Shown here piece after piece: positions 46,910-59,600 of a stretch of DNA of 64,000 nt. The DNA is from Melanocharis versteri (lineage: Eukaryota; Chordata; Aves; Passeriformes; Melanocharitidae), in contig VZTG01001464.1 of assembly GCA_013397845.1 (NCBI GenBank), forward strand, positions 62,280 to 126,279, read 5' to 3'. The stretch's first letter is position 1, and each line of letters starts with the position of its first letter. The notes below the pieces were generated by a model. That model worked only from the letters and a program-made list of their open reading frames with translations. It was not told the DNA's origin and did no database searches. Made by a program: the position numbers and the translations under genes.

Positions 46910-49373
46910 GTAAGCACCGCCGCGACCCCCCGGGAGCCCCCCAGGGACCCTCTCCCCGGCCGGGACCCCGGGCAACTCCCGCCCCTTGCCGCGTTCCGTG
47001 GGTTGTGCCCGGACCCCCGTGCCGCGCCCGCGGGTGTGTGTTCCTATCTCCCTGTGTGCCTGGGGGTGGGAGGTGGGGCTGGGCACCGCGGAGGAGGAGG
47101 AGGAGGATGATCAGCAGCAGCATCGGGTCCCCAGGCCCTTAGATTAAAATGGCCACTTGCAGTCAGTCAGCGGCACCGGCGAGTCACCGTGTGCCGCCCC
47201 CAGGCCCGTCTCCTGTCTCGGCTTCGGGGAGCACAGGCCTTGCTCCCCAAGGATTTGCTGCCACTGTGGGAGCACAGGATCCCTTCTAACATCGTTTGGA
47301 AACCAGCCTAAGGGAGGCTGGATGGGTCAGGGAGAGATGGAGCACCAGAAAATAACAGAGGACTTAATCCAATTGAAGTAATGTTATGCTTAATGTGTCT
47401 AAGAAAGTAGAGAAGGTACTTTCGGGGAAAGGTACCTTTTTAAAAACATGTCCTACTCTGATTTCTAAGACCAGGAGCAGTATTCTAGTGGAACTTGAGG
47501 ACCCATGACTGTGTTAGACAGTATACATACCTGTGTCTTATGTGTCTGGGTAGATCTATAAATACAGGTCTTGTACAGACACACTGCCACAAGTCTTCGT
47601 ATATTTGCAGGTTTTGTTCATCTAAATTGTGGCCAGAGTGTTAAAAAGTAGTTGGTAGCATCTATTATGTTGCATTTTCTGACATCATATTACTTAATTT
47701 GCTAAATACAGTCAGGAACATCTTTGCAGTTTTGGCTTGTGTTGGAGTGACACCTTAAAGTCCACATTTGAGTCTTATGTTGCTCATTCCATAAATCTGT
47801 AATAAAGACCTTCCTCAATGCCTAAGTTTTGGTGAATTAGAAAAAACCCAAGAGAATAAAGCAAATATATCAGTGATTATTAACAAATGAATGCAGATGT
47901 GTGCTACTAGCTGGTAAAATTGCATACCTAACATAGTTTTAGGAATGTACACTTTTGTGGAGGCGTTGGAATAACTCCAAGTCTGTTTTTTCTGTTGATT
48001 TTTTTTTCCCTGAAAATGGGCGTGAAGTACATTGAATTTGATTTACTCTGGTGTTTAACAGAGGATTAAATTTAGCTAATCTTCTAGTTCCTTTGGATGC
48101 TCACAGTGTGTGTATGTGTTTACATTTTACATGACAGTTGTAGTGAATATATAGGACATAGATATACAACTTCCTTTTAAGTATAAAGGTTAAGTGGATG
48201 ATAAACCAAGACCTGTATGTCTGCAGTTTTGAAGTGCAGATGAATTTTTAAAATCATCTTTTATTGCAGGGCTGAGGTGATCTTTAGACTAAAGATCCTG
48301 AGCAACTCCTTTGAAGTTATATAATTGGAATAACATTCAAGTTTAATAGTTGATCCTAAGTGTGTTTTTGAGAAAATGGAAAACTGATCAAAAGAACCTT
48401 TTTCCTTTGCTATGATAAGTTCAAGATACTATTTAATTTCCTATCGGTTAAAGACTCTACATCCTATAAATGATTTGTGTGTTTACCACATCTGGAAGTG
48501 AAGACACATAGCAATCAGTATTTAAGCAGTCCTTTCAAAAGAAGGAATTTATATTTTGAACTGAAAACACAAGAGTCACTTAAAACGTCTGAGGGGAGCT
48601 TACTTTCACGAAGCAGACTTGGTAGGTCCTTACTAGTGTGTTTACAGACTGCTGCAAATCATGTATTCCACTCCAATGTATTTAAGAAAGAGATGGTAGT
48701 GGCAGGGGAAGATGGTAAGATTTAATATTACGAGTCCTTCAAGTTTTTTTTCCAGTATTTGAAGTGACAGTTCATAGGATAAAAAAATCGTGTTCTTGGA
48801 AACCAGAGCAATAAATAAACAAACAAGTGTTTTTCTGCCTACTTAATACATAGGTGAGCCTCATAAATCTTGAAAAATAAAAGGTGTTTCTGGATACTGA
48901 ACTAATCTATAGATTTTTTAAAAGTTGCTCAAAGTAACAAGTTGTTTTAGGAGAACAAATCACACTTGCAGTTGAAGTCTTTCGTTCTTTATACATACAC
49001 CATTTGGAAGTTCTGACACTGTAGTTTTTATAGCAACAAACAAATTTTCATAATAAACACTGTATCAGTCACATTTTTAAGGGTTTTCTCTTGCCAAAAT
49101 GGCTGTGAAAAAATCTGATATGTTGTAAGAATATTAGTCTGCAATTTTAGATGATCTCGGTGCTTCCTAATGATAATAATTAGAATTTTATTGATTTCAG
49201 CACTTAGTTCAAAAATTTGTGCAATTCTTTTTAGCATACAGACCTTTCTTGTAGTATCTTAAAGTATGAATATCTCAAAATATAGTAAGTCTTCATCTGG
49301 AAACATGCAGAAAAAACAAAAAGCCTAAACTTTGCATCAGAAAGATGAGAGTCTAGATAGATTCTGTTCAGTT

Positions 49374-51565
49374 TTAAGGAATAGAACAGACTCCTCCGGT
49401 TGGAAGGGACCTACAGTCATTGTCCAGTCACCTGCCTGCCCACTCCAGGGCTGGCCAAGTTCCAGCTCGTTGTTAAGGGCACTGCCCAAATGCCTTTGAA
49501 CACTGACAGATGGGGACATTGACCCCTTCTCTAGGAAGCTGTTCCAGTGCTTGACCACCCTCTCTGGACAGAAATGCCTCCCAATGGCCAGTCTAAAGCT
49601 CTCCTGGTGCAGCTGTGAACCATTCCCTCGTGTTCTGTCCCTGGGTTACAGGGAGGAGAGCTCAGCAGCTCCCGGTGCCCTTCTGCTCCTCAGGAAGCTG
49701 TAGGGAGCAGTGGGGTCACCCCTCAGCCTCCCTTTCTCCAAACGGGACAAGCCCAAAGTCCTCAGCTGCTCCTCACAGCAAGTTCTTTCCAACCCTCCCA
49801 CCAGCTTTGTTTCCCTCCTCGGGACGCATTCAAGGACCTTCCCATCCTTCTCCAGCTGCAGGGCCCAGCAGGGCCCACGGCGAGGCTGCCCCAAGGCTGA
49901 GCCCAGCAGGACCATCCCCTCTCTGGGCTCAGTGCTCTGGGATGGGATTTCCCAAGCCCAGCAGGACCATCCCCTCTCTGGGCTGGTTGTGCTGGGTGCT
50001 CTGGGATGGGATTTCCTGAGCCCAGCAGGACCATTCCCTCTCTGGGCTGGTTGTGCCGTGCTTGGTGCTCTGGGATGGGATTTCCTGAGCCCAGCAGGAC
50101 CATCCCCTCTCTGGGCTGGTTGTGCTCGGTGCTCTGGGATGGGATTTCCTGAGCCCAGCAGGACCATCCCCTCTCTGGGCTGGTTGTGCTCGGTGCTCTG
50201 GGATGGGATTTCCCGAGCCCAGCAGGACCATCCCCTCTCTGGGCTGGTTGTGCTCGGTGCTCTGGGATGGGATTTCCTGAGCCCAGCAGGACCATCCCCT
50301 CTCTGGGCTGGTTGTGCTCGGTGCTCTGGGATGGGATTTCCTGAGCCCAGCAGGACCATCCCCTCTCTGGGCTGGTTGTGCTCGGTGCTCTGGGATGGGA
50401 TTTCCCGAGCCCAGCAGGACCATCCCCTCTCTGGGCTGGTTGTGCTCGGTGCTCTGGGATGGGATTTCCCGAGCCCAGCAGGACCATCCCCTCTCTGGGC
50501 TGGTTGTGCTGGGTGCTCTGGGATGGGATTTCCCAAGCCCAGCAGGACCATCCCCTCTCTGGGCTGATTGTGCTCGGTGCTCTGGGATGGGATTTCCCGA
50601 GCCCAGCAGGACCATCCCCTCTCTGGGCTGGTTGTGCTCGGTGCTCTGGGATGGGATTTCCCGAGCCCAGCAGGACCATCCCCTCTCTGGGCTGGTTCTG
50701 CTCAGTGCTCTGGGATGGGGTTTGTCCTCGGGGCTGCCCGGGCGCTGCTGCCCCACACTGAGCCCAGCGCCAGCCAGCCCCACATCCCTCTGCAGCTGTC
50801 CAGCCACTCCTGTCCCACTTCTTACCTGTGCCTGGTGTTACTCCATCCCAGGTGCAGAATCCAGCATTTGAACTTGGTAAATTTCACTCCATTAATGACT
50901 GCCCAATGCTCCAGTCTATCTAGATCCCTCTCCAAGGCCTCTTGCCCCCCAAGAGGATCCGCAGCACCTCCCAGTTTGAATCATCAACTAAGTTGCTAAT
51001 GGTGTGCTCAACCCTTGGTTGCCAGACAGATGTAGCCCCATTCAATACAGTCCTTTGAGTGCTGCTATCCAGCCAGTTCTTCACCCAGAGCACTGAGAGC
51101 CTGCTCATCCCACAGCTGGACAACTTGTTGGAAAAGGATGCTGTGAGGGACAGTGTTAGCAGCTTTAGTCAAACCGGAACTGCATCCGCTGCCTTTCCTT
51201 CATCCAGGAGGCGAGTGACCTTATGATAGAATGATAGGTTGGTTAAACAGGACTTTGCCTTTGTGAACCCGTGTTGGCTGTGACAGATGATTCCATTGTT
51301 CTTTAACAATTATTTCACCTTACAGTAGCACTTAGTATCTCCGTAATTTTTCCAGGAGCTGAGGTTATATTAATAAGTCTCCAGTTCCCTGTTCCTCCCC
51401 TCACGCCATTGTAAATGGGAATAACACTGGCAAGCTTCCAGTCAGCAGTGACCTGCCCAGACTCCCAAAGCCTTTGGTAGATGATTGAGAGAGGTCTTGC
51501 TCTAACAGCTGCTGGCCCATCCAGTACTCTTGGGTCAATCCTGTCAGGGCCCATGGAGGTGTGGG
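49374..51565 (-). mobile_element. CR1 LINE with reverse-transcriptase remnant, expanded internally by a minisatellite
   Basis: Antisense CR1. The 3' part (49374-49895) reads GGTTGGAAGGGACCTACAGT, CTGTTCCAGTGCTTGACCAC and so on. The RT part (50730-51565) includes minus frame 51315-51554 (GPDRIDPRVLDGPAAVRARP then LSIIYQRLWESG...DWKLASVIPIYN), matching the N-terminal CR1 RT region. Minus frame 50920-51123 contains VLWVKNWLD followed by NLVDDSNWEVL, the degenerate catalytic Asp-Asp box. The segment normally between them with the GVPQGS-type block is deleted, and frames are broken, so it is dead. The 64-bp array (49895-50725) interrupts it. Confidence 0.88.
49895..50725 (-). repeat. 64-bp minisatellite, 13 units, inside a CR1
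   Basis: Units are marked by GATGGGATTT at 49941, 50005, 50074, 50138, 50202, 50266, 50330, 50394, 50458, 50522, 50586, 50650 and (degenerate) 50714. Spacing is exactly 64 bp, except 69 once because of a 5-bp insertion near 50056. Units fall into subtypes by CCTGAG, CCCGAG or CCCAAG after the marker. Because 64 is not a multiple of 3 and the minus strand has no stop, all three minus frames stay open for about 300 codons; these are not genes. Confidence 0.96.
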
Positions 51566-51794
51566 AACACTCAGTATATAAGCTGGTTCCTCAGAATTTC
51601 AGTGTCCGCAGTTGTGGATCTCCCACTCAGAAGTCTCAAAGGAGAAAATCTGCTGTACTTAGTGATTGCTGAAAGGTGCTTTTTGGGAAAGTTTCTGTAT
51701 TTAATTCTAGGCTTGTTGGAGACTGGTATAAACTCTTTCGGAATTGCAGTTCCTCAAAATGACAATATTCTAATTTGTATTATTAGTAGTGAAT

Positions 51795-52545
51795 CATAAG
51801 ATCATAGAATATCCTGATTAGAAAGGACCTACAGGGAACATCAAAGTCCAACTCCTGGCCTTGCACAGGACATCCCCAAGAATCACGTGTGCCTGAGAGC
51901 GTTGTCTAAACACTTCTGGAACTCTGCCAGGCTGATGCTGTGACCGCTTCCCTGGGGAGCCTGTTCCCAGCGCCCAACCACCCTCTGTGGGAAAAACCTT
52001 TTGCTGATATCCAACCTAAACCTCCCCTGACACAATTTCAGGCCATTCCCTCAGATCCTGTTGCTGGTCACCCCAGAGAAGAGATCAGTGTCTGCCCCTT
52101 TGCTTCCACTTGTGAGGGTGTTGAAGGCCACAATGAGGTCTCCCCTCAGTCTCCTGGCTGAACAGACCGAGTGACCTCAGCCACTCCTCACATGGCTTCC
52201 CCTCCAGACTCTTCACCATCCTCATGGCCCTGCTTTGGACCCTGTCTTACAGGTTAATGTCTTTTTTATGCTATGGCACCCAAAACTGCCCCCAGGGCTC
52301 GAGGAGAGGCCACCCCAGTGCAGAGCAAAGCTGGACAGTCCCCTCCCTTGCCTGGGTGGCAATGCTGTCCCCGATGCCCCCAGGACAGGGCTGGCCCTCC
52401 TGGCTGCCAGGGCACTGCTGGCTCGTGTTCAACTTGCCATCATCCAGGACTCCCAGGTCCCTTTCTGTCACACAGCTTTCCAGCCTCCTGTTCCCCAGTC
52501 TATCCACACGTCCAGGGTTGCCCTCTCCCAGGTGCAGAATTTAAA
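51795..52545 (-). mobile_element. CR1 LINE 3' half, antisense
   Basis: It starts with the reversed terminal repeat (AAGATCATAGAATATCCTGA) and continues through GTGCCTGAGAGCGTTGTCTA, GATATCCAACCTAAACCTCC, AGGTCTCCCCTCAGTCTCCT and GCCCTGCTTTGGACCCTGTC, to the CAGGTCCCTTTCTGTCACAC region, ending near GGTGCAGAATTT. It is the same subfamily type as the antisense element at 37205. Frames are broken. Confidence 0.93.
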
Positions 52546-52778
52546 TCAAAAACTGAGAAGACAGTGGAACATAGAAGTCACTGTGTCTTCCTGGAATTCC
52601 AGTTTATCCGTGGCCATGGTGGATCATTTAAATACTCTCTCATTCTTCACATGAAGAAGAAATTAAGATTTGTCCAAATCTTAACATTAAATACTGATGT
52701 TTGAAGCAGTTGTAAAGGCCAGATTGATAGGTGCTCAGGTGGTAGACCTTGGATTTGGAAAATTCAGGAGTACTGCGT
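52546..52778. other. Short unassigned stretch between a CR1 and an LTR
   Basis: Nothing recognised; it could be unique intron sequence. Confidence 0.4.
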
Positions 52779-53363
52779 TGTTGCTGTTTAACCCCAGCCA
52801 GCGACTAAGTGCTACAGAGCCTCTTCCTCACTTCCCACCCACCCTGGTGAGGAGGAGAATCAGAAAAGTCAAACTCCTGGATTTACATAGGAACAGTTCA
52901 TAGTTGAAAGAAAATAAAGTATAATAATATAAATTATAGCAGTAAAACTAATTAAAGTAATAGTAGTAATGAAGGGAATAGGGGGAATAAAACTCAAGAG
53001 AAGAAAGCAATGCACAACACAATTGCTTATCCTCTACTGACTAAAGTCCAGCCTGTTCTCCAGAAACAATCAACAGCTCCTGGCCAACTTGCCCTAGTTT
53101 ATACACTGAGCATGATGTTCTATGGCATGGAATATTCGTTTGGCTAGTTTGGGTCAGCTCTCCTGGCCATGCTCCCGCCCAGCTTCTTGTGCACCTGCTC
53201 ACTGACAGAGCACAAGAAACTGAGAAGTTCTTGACTGGGAGTGAGCCCTACTGAGGATCAACTAAACCATCTCTGTGTTACCAGCATAATTCTTGTACTA
53301 AATCCAAAACACAGTGCTGAACCAGCTACTAAGAAGAAAATTATCCCAGCCAAAACCAGGACA
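52779..53363 (-). mobile_element. Solo LTR, avian ERVL-type, reverse orientation
   Basis: On plus it begins TGTTGCTGTTTAACCCCAGC and ends CCCAGCCAAAACCAGGACA, the reverse of the TGTCCTGGTTTTGGCTGGG...TTAAAC ends of this family. On the minus strand a TATAAAC lies near 53102. It is clearly more diverged from the 10632 and 29825 copies than they are from each other. Solo, with no internal genes. Confidence 0.85.
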
Positions 53364-54733
53364 GGCATGCAGAACTTGATAATATTTACTGTTGTAACAG
53401 TATAATCAGTAAAGTTCCTTCAATTGACTAGGTAAGAAGAGGAAAAGATTACTGTCTTTATTAGTTCATAAATACTAATTTTCATAAAACATACATGAAA
53501 TCTTGTTTCATATTTAATCAAAGACAGCGAAAGAGCTAAGTGCCCTTTAAACCTGTAAATAATGTATTAGAAGCATTCTTGTTCCTTTCAGTGTTGTTGC
53601 CGCATAAAATTTCCTGCTACCCTACTCATTTAAAATTCTTTGTGTGCAGCACTACCCAGTAATAATATAGTGATTTACTGAGAGAAGCATTAAATTATGC
53701 AAATAATAATGCAGGAAATTTCTCCGAACATTACAGGACCTTTACAAATTGTGCTTTCTGCTAATGGTGCTATTAAGGCCTAAGGTTATAAACCTGTATG
53801 CAATGCAAACCTCATTTTTTACTTATTTAAGTGGTTGTTCTAATCCATCTGTTTTGGAGCCTGAAATAAATGTGGAATTTGGTAATACTAGTCTTCTTTG
53901 TGCGTGTGTGTGTGCATGCTCTGTACCTCAGCTGAGCCACTGTGTGTCTATTCAGTTTGAAATTAACATCCTAATATTGGCTTGTATTTCTCATGTAAAA
54001 TTATATTAGCGTTCTTGGTTCAGTGCTGGAGAGAGGTATAGTAATGCTTTTAATGTCAAATTGGCTGGTTAAAATGCTGATGGAGAGATAGGGGCATTGA
54101 GTAATGTTTGGACAGAGAAGTGTGCAAATGTTATCGTTTCATTTAATTAACTTTGTATTATGGTTTTGGTTTCTGTTAAAAAGGTGAAGAATCTTTTAAG
54201 TGTTGTGAGTTTCATCTTGGTGATATTCATACTGTGTCTTGCTCTAATGAGACAGGACACGGATGGGAGATGCTTGGGTAGTTAGGAATGATTTGTTAGC
54301 TTTGAATTGCCTTCAAGCAGCATGAATATTACTGAGTGTGGCAAGCCATCACAGATAAAGGCAATTTTAGCGGTGCACGTTCAGAGCAGACCACAGTGCC
54401 TATGAGTCCAGGTTAAGATGCAATCTTCTAGGCAGCAGGATGGAAATGAACACTTGCAATTACAGCTGGTTTGGCATTCAGATGTAGTGCACCATGTTAC
54501 AGCATATTCAAGTGGTGCAGAACAACAAAAGAAAGTGAATTGCTATGCATGGATGAGTTGGCTATTGAGAATTGATTGGGGGTGGAGTGTTCTTGTCACA
54601 TTTGCTGGTATTTCTAATTACTTTTGTCTTCAATATCTGCCCCAGTTAACTCTTCTTCATCGAGATACTGGTTTGAAAAGTATTGGGTCTTTTAGAGATG
54701 TTAAGCTGTAATTCACACAGGCGTACCAGACCG

Positions 54734-54780
54734 AGCTTAAGGTATCACTAATTCAGTAATTAAGGTATCATAATTCAGTC
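54734..54780. repeat. Short tandem duplication (about 22 bp, two copies)
   Basis: TTAAGGTATCACTAATTCAG is followed by TAATTAAGGTATCATAATTC. A minor local duplication in intron 2. Confidence 0.7.
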
Positions 54781-55739
54781 TTGTGTTGGTGAAAACAGGA
54801 TGGTAAGCACAGCAGTGGGTAGGACTTTTTCTGAAGACAGTATGCACTACTAGGCTTAAACTCACGTTAAGGGAAACATTTATTCACCTTACAGCACATA
54901 CACCTTATTCTAAAATGCTTGAGCAGTGAAAGTAATAGTTTTACCACAGGATGAAGCTAAAAACTCAGAATGCTTGTTCTGAGTACTTTATGCCCATGCT
55001 GTCTTGAGTTCCATCACATCTTGACGCATACATATTCTTAGCAGAAGAGACTTGACTGAATATGGCAGAGCTGTGTGGAGCTGATTCTCTTTTGGTCAGT
55101 GGACGTTAGTGTTAAGTGCTGTGCTAAACATGCTGTTCTAGCTCAGTGTACACAAGAAGCCTCCAGTACTGTTGTTTGTGGAAGGATTTTGGTGGTCCTC
55201 TTCAAATCAGTGAGGTCCCACTGTCAAAGGAGATATTAGAACATTAGAACAACATTAGAAAGGCAATAAGGGGCTCTGGGTTTGTTAACACGAGTTGTAT
55301 GCCAGTATTGCAGTAGGCTATAATGGGGAGACAGAATGTGGTAATTGAGGAGGAAAGGTGCCCCGAGTCAGAGAAGCCTTTGTCATTTTAGGGAGGGAAG
55401 CCTGCCAACTAGTTGACATTTGCAGCAGGTGCATGTCTTTAGGAACTGAGCACTTGGGGAAGATTTTCTGTTAATGGTATAGTTACGTCCTTTGCAGCTG
55501 TATCCTCAGAATGGATTGATGGTTATAGGCTTAACTCTGGGGTGTTAAATTGTGTGTGAAATTTTGTCTGCTACTGAAATACAACAATGGTAGCTTAAAG
55601 CATTGTTACATTATTGGTGCTAGAAAAGCAAAGTAGTAGCTTAAGGCAGGAAATACAGAGTGTTTTAACAATTTAGTACAATTTTCCGTATTAGTGAAGT
55701 TTTCTTCCTTTTACAGAGAACTTGCCAATTTTAGCGTTT

Positions 55740-56680
55740 TTTCTGTTTAGCATCTTCATTAATGGTCCAGATGTTAGGGCAGAGTGTACTCTCAGCAAGT
55801 TTGCTCGTGACAGAAAATGATGAGGAGTGACTTAGGTGCCAACGTGTTACAGTGACATCCAGAGGGACTTCAAAGGTCTGGAGAAAAGGGCTACCAAGAA
55901 TCCCAGGAAGTTCAACAAGGAGAAGTGCGAAGTTCAGTATGAAAGAACAGCCCCGTGCACTAGTATATGCTGTGGGCCACCCAGCTGGAAAGGAAGAGGA
56001 CCTGGAGGTCCTGGTGGACACCGGACTTGAACGCGAGCTGGCAGTGGGTCCTTGCAGCAAAGAAAGGGAATGGCATCCTGGGATGCATTAGGCAAAGTAT
56101 TACCGGGTGGGTGAGGGAAGTGGTCGTTCCCCTCTTATGCAGAGCCAGTGAGGCCACACCTGGAATCCTGTGTCTGTTTTAGGGCTTCAGTACAGGAGAG
56201 ACACAGCCATACTGGAGAGAGCTCAAGAAGAGGCCCACCAAAGCTGCTGAAGAGTCTGTAGCATTTCTCTAACGAGAAAAGGCTGGGAGAGCTGGGACTA
56301 TTCAGCCTGGGGGAGGGTGAGGGGGATCTTCTTAGTGAGTATAAATACCTGAGGGAAGGATGCAGAGAGGACAGAGCCAGGCTTTTTCTCGGTGGTGCCC
56401 AGTGGCAGGACCGGGGCAGTGGGCATAAACCAAAGCACAGGAGGTTCTTTCCCTCTGAACGTGGAGAAGTACTTTTTTAATACAAGGATGACTGAGTCCT
56501 GGTACACGTGGCTTAGGTAAGTTGTGGAGTCTCCATCCTTGGAGATACTCAGAAGCTGTCTAGATACAGTCCTGGGTGTTTGGCTGTAGGTGGCACTGCC
56601 TGAGTGGGATTGGACCCCTGATGACCTCCAGAGGTCCCTTCCAATCTCAGCCATTTTTGGCTTCTGTGATTTTGACAGGG
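55740..56680 (+). mobile_element. CR1 LINE, about 0.94 kb, sense to ZFR
   Basis: This begins inside the RT region (CATCTTCATTAATGGTCCAG; CACATCCAGAGGGACTTCAA-like) and continues through GAGGTCCTGGTGGACACC, GGAATCCTGTGTCTGTTTTA, ATTCAGCCTGGGGGAGGG and CCATCCTTGGAGATACTCAG, to a CTTCTGTGATTTTGA tail. Multiple frameshifts; no catalytic domain remains. It is the longest single CR1 segment in sense orientation here. Confidence 0.9.
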
Positions 56681-59600
56681 ATAATGTTAGTAGTTGCTCC
56701 TATTCTAAGCAGACGTAATCTCTCAAGCTCGGTTCGTTATGTTTTGCATATTACCATTCAAGGCTGTTGAATAGACTTGAAAAAAATGAACTTTTTGAAG
56801 AAAGCAGTATAGGCAGTGGGCTATCTGTTGTGTGTAGCTGAGCAAAGAGAGATTGATACAGAGCATGTATTACATCACTGTTACAGGCACCTGCAGTATA
56901 TACAGTGAACAAAACATGGCAGAATTTGATTGGGTTTAAATCAGGTTGTGAGACTAAACGTAGAGATTATCAAAGAAGAAAGGGTAAGCACATGAGGTAA
57001 ACTCATGAAAACATGAGGCTGTTAATCTTTGAGGAGAGTTATTGATAAGTATATGGTTTAGCTATATAGTGGCAATCACTGATTTGTAATGGAATGATGC
57101 AAAGAAGTTTTTAGAACAAGGAAGAGGAAGGGAAAACTCAAAATGGCTACAAAACCCTGTCTTTTTTAGGCTTCATGTAGTTGAACCATAGAATGCATTA
57201 CTGCTGAAATTTAGCAGAATTCAGGAGGGGATAGCACATTTGCATGCCTTCAGGCCTCTCTGGATTCCTAGTGAATTGCATTACAAACAGTGTTCTGTTC
57301 ACAAAATTGTAACAATAGGAAAAAAAAAATTTTCCTTGAAGTTCTAAGAAGATATTAAAATATTGAAAATTTTATGCCTGTAGTGAGTGACAGGCTCCAG
57401 AAATACAGAGGCAAAGTCATTCCTAAAGTACAACATACTGTATGTGATATTTCATTTCACCATTTTATGCTGTTTATTGTCAAGTGTGTTTAGGAGACTA
57501 AAGCTCACTTTTTTTTTTTTAAATTCTAATTTTGGTTTTGCTTTGCTGTGTCCACGTTCCATTAGCACATCTGAAGCTTCATCTGACTAGTTATTCAGGA
57601 GTGCTTCTTCCTAGGTTAGGATCTGAAGCAGTAGCAGATTGCGCTGCTTCTAACAGTTTTTATAGAACTAGAACATGCTTGTTTCAATCATCATGTTCCT
57701 GAAAGAACTGCAGAACTGTATTTTTTCCTATTCTGCTATTAATAGAATAATCTGTGAAACTTCAAGAAACCTGGCACTTAGATGTCACCAAATATGGCTT
57801 CCTTAATGCTAAAATGTTCTAATGTTCTTAAAAGGTACAAATAAAAAGATACATCCTAATTAGTAGAAGGCTTCGCTGAAGATACTCGTATTTTAAAAAC
57901 TATTTTAAGACTAGCTTAAATGTTGTGCATGGAAATCACCTCTTTAAATGAAAAAAAAAAACCTGGAAGAAATACGTTTTAGAAGTTGTAATTTCTGAGG
58001 AATATTGTTTTTTGGTTAGAGACATACTTGTTTTTAGGCCAGATCCTAACTATCTATCAAAACAGCGCTCGTCAGAAAAAGAAAAATCAGAGATGTTCTT
58101 TGCCTCTTGGAGGAGAGTTTTCAGTGTTTAGCAACCTCAACAGAGCTGGAATAGTAGCAGCATTTGTGTGTGTGTTTTGCTTGTTAGTACGGCAGCGTGC
58201 TGAAGATGATCAGGTTATGTGCACACGAGTAACAATTAATTTCTTCTTTTTTTATTCAAGTAAATGAATAAAGTGTGATGAAAAGCAAGGCTTACAGGGA
58301 ACCTTTTATGTGCTTCCTGTATACATAGTGTTTATGTGCTATATATCTTAATTGGAAGTAGGCTGCCTTTTCCTGAAAATATATTATTCCTCTGACAGTA
58401 ACTGCCACAGATGGATTATCACATTTCTTAATGCATGACTTACCCTGCAGATACCTTAATATGGAAAATAAAGTCTCTTACAATCTTCAGTTATCTGGCA
58501 AAATAGATAGCATTATATCAAAATGTTGTATTTTCTTTATATTGCTAACATAAAAAAATAAATAAAGCTTTCTACTTCCCATTTAGTTTTTAGCCAAAAG
58601 AGCCTCCACACTTTTTTCTAGAAAAGGGCGGTAGCTGGAAATGAAAAAAGACTTGACGTAAGTGTATTGCAGATGAGGATTCAATTTGTTTCAGAATTGC
58701 TCTTAATACTGTGTCATTCTTTGATGATCCAGATCTTCTTTCAATGTTGCTGTTGGGAACTAACTAACAAGGGTTCTCCTGTGTTCCATCTAACAAGTTT
58801 TTATCTGAGCTTTTTTGTGGAGTAATGTTGCTTATTTGCAAACCTACCTTGTATGGCCATTTAAATTAGACAAACACATGGTTGTCCAGCTGAAGAACAA
58901 TGTTTTGCCAAGTGGACACCTGTACCTCATTAATTGCTGTTGACCAGCAATTTCTGCTCTCCACAGCTTCTGACTGTTTAAGTGTGCTGCCAGCTTTTTT
59001 TTTTTTTCGCTTTGAAAGTCCATGTTTCTTTTTTTATATCAAAGACCCTGCTACAGTTTTCTTGCTGAAGGTCTTTGGGCAATTCAGAAAAGGTTATTAA
59101 TTGCTGCTTGAATATTCTGCTTTTTGACAAGATAAATAGAAGTTACCAGCAGAATTATGCAATTAATCTAGTTATTTTTATAAGAAATACAGAGTAGTGA
59201 TTGCTAACACATTCTGTTTTGAGAACTTGTTCTCTTTTTGTTGCTGATGTTTTAATACAACTTGGCCAAGTGTTCAGAGTAGAATTTTCCTGGCTAGGTA
59301 TCTACCTAGAATTACACTGGTTTTTGTAAAGCTGTGCTGTAGCTCATTTGATTTTGTGGCTTTGAATTGGGCAGGGAGATCTTTGTAACTGTTTGGTGCC
59401 TCGGTGTTTGCAATGGAGACTTTGCAAGCAAGAAAAATGTTTTAACATACTACTCTATTTCAGAATGACAGTTCTGACTGTACACAGAGGGGTCCAATGT
59501 TGATACCATGCAAATTGCTGCTGTATTACTCTTATATCCAACTTAAAATGTATCAGGGCAAAACATGCACCTGCTTTGAGAAAAGGTACTTGCATTTGAT

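Larger units (their letters stand above)
45950..47150 (+). promoter_or_regulatory. ZFR: ZFR CpG-island promoter
   Basis: A CpG-rich region covering the upstream flank, 5' UTR, exon 1, the short intron 1 and exon 2 of ZFR. It has no TATA box near the expected start. It includes a duplicated ZNF143/NRF1-like module (46281-46429) and a GGA/poly-G purine run (46498-46540) in the 5' UTR. Transcription probably starts between about 46430 and 46500. Confidence 0.8.

Noticed and set aside
43930..47142. Many GC-rich open frames around both ZFR copies (up to 206 codons)
   Set aside because: They are shadows of the CpG-island promoter, 5' UTR, intron 1 and exon 2; only the spliced ZFR frame matches a known protein.
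49895..50725. Regular array resembling a CRISPR
   Set aside because: Units are directly adjacent with no unique spacers, inside a LINE in a vertebrate genome; it is a minisatellite.
49646..50807. Three overlapping minus-strand open frames of about 300 codons
   Set aside because: They are the 64-bp minisatellite read in three frames; the peptide is the same repeated cycle and the flanks are CR1.
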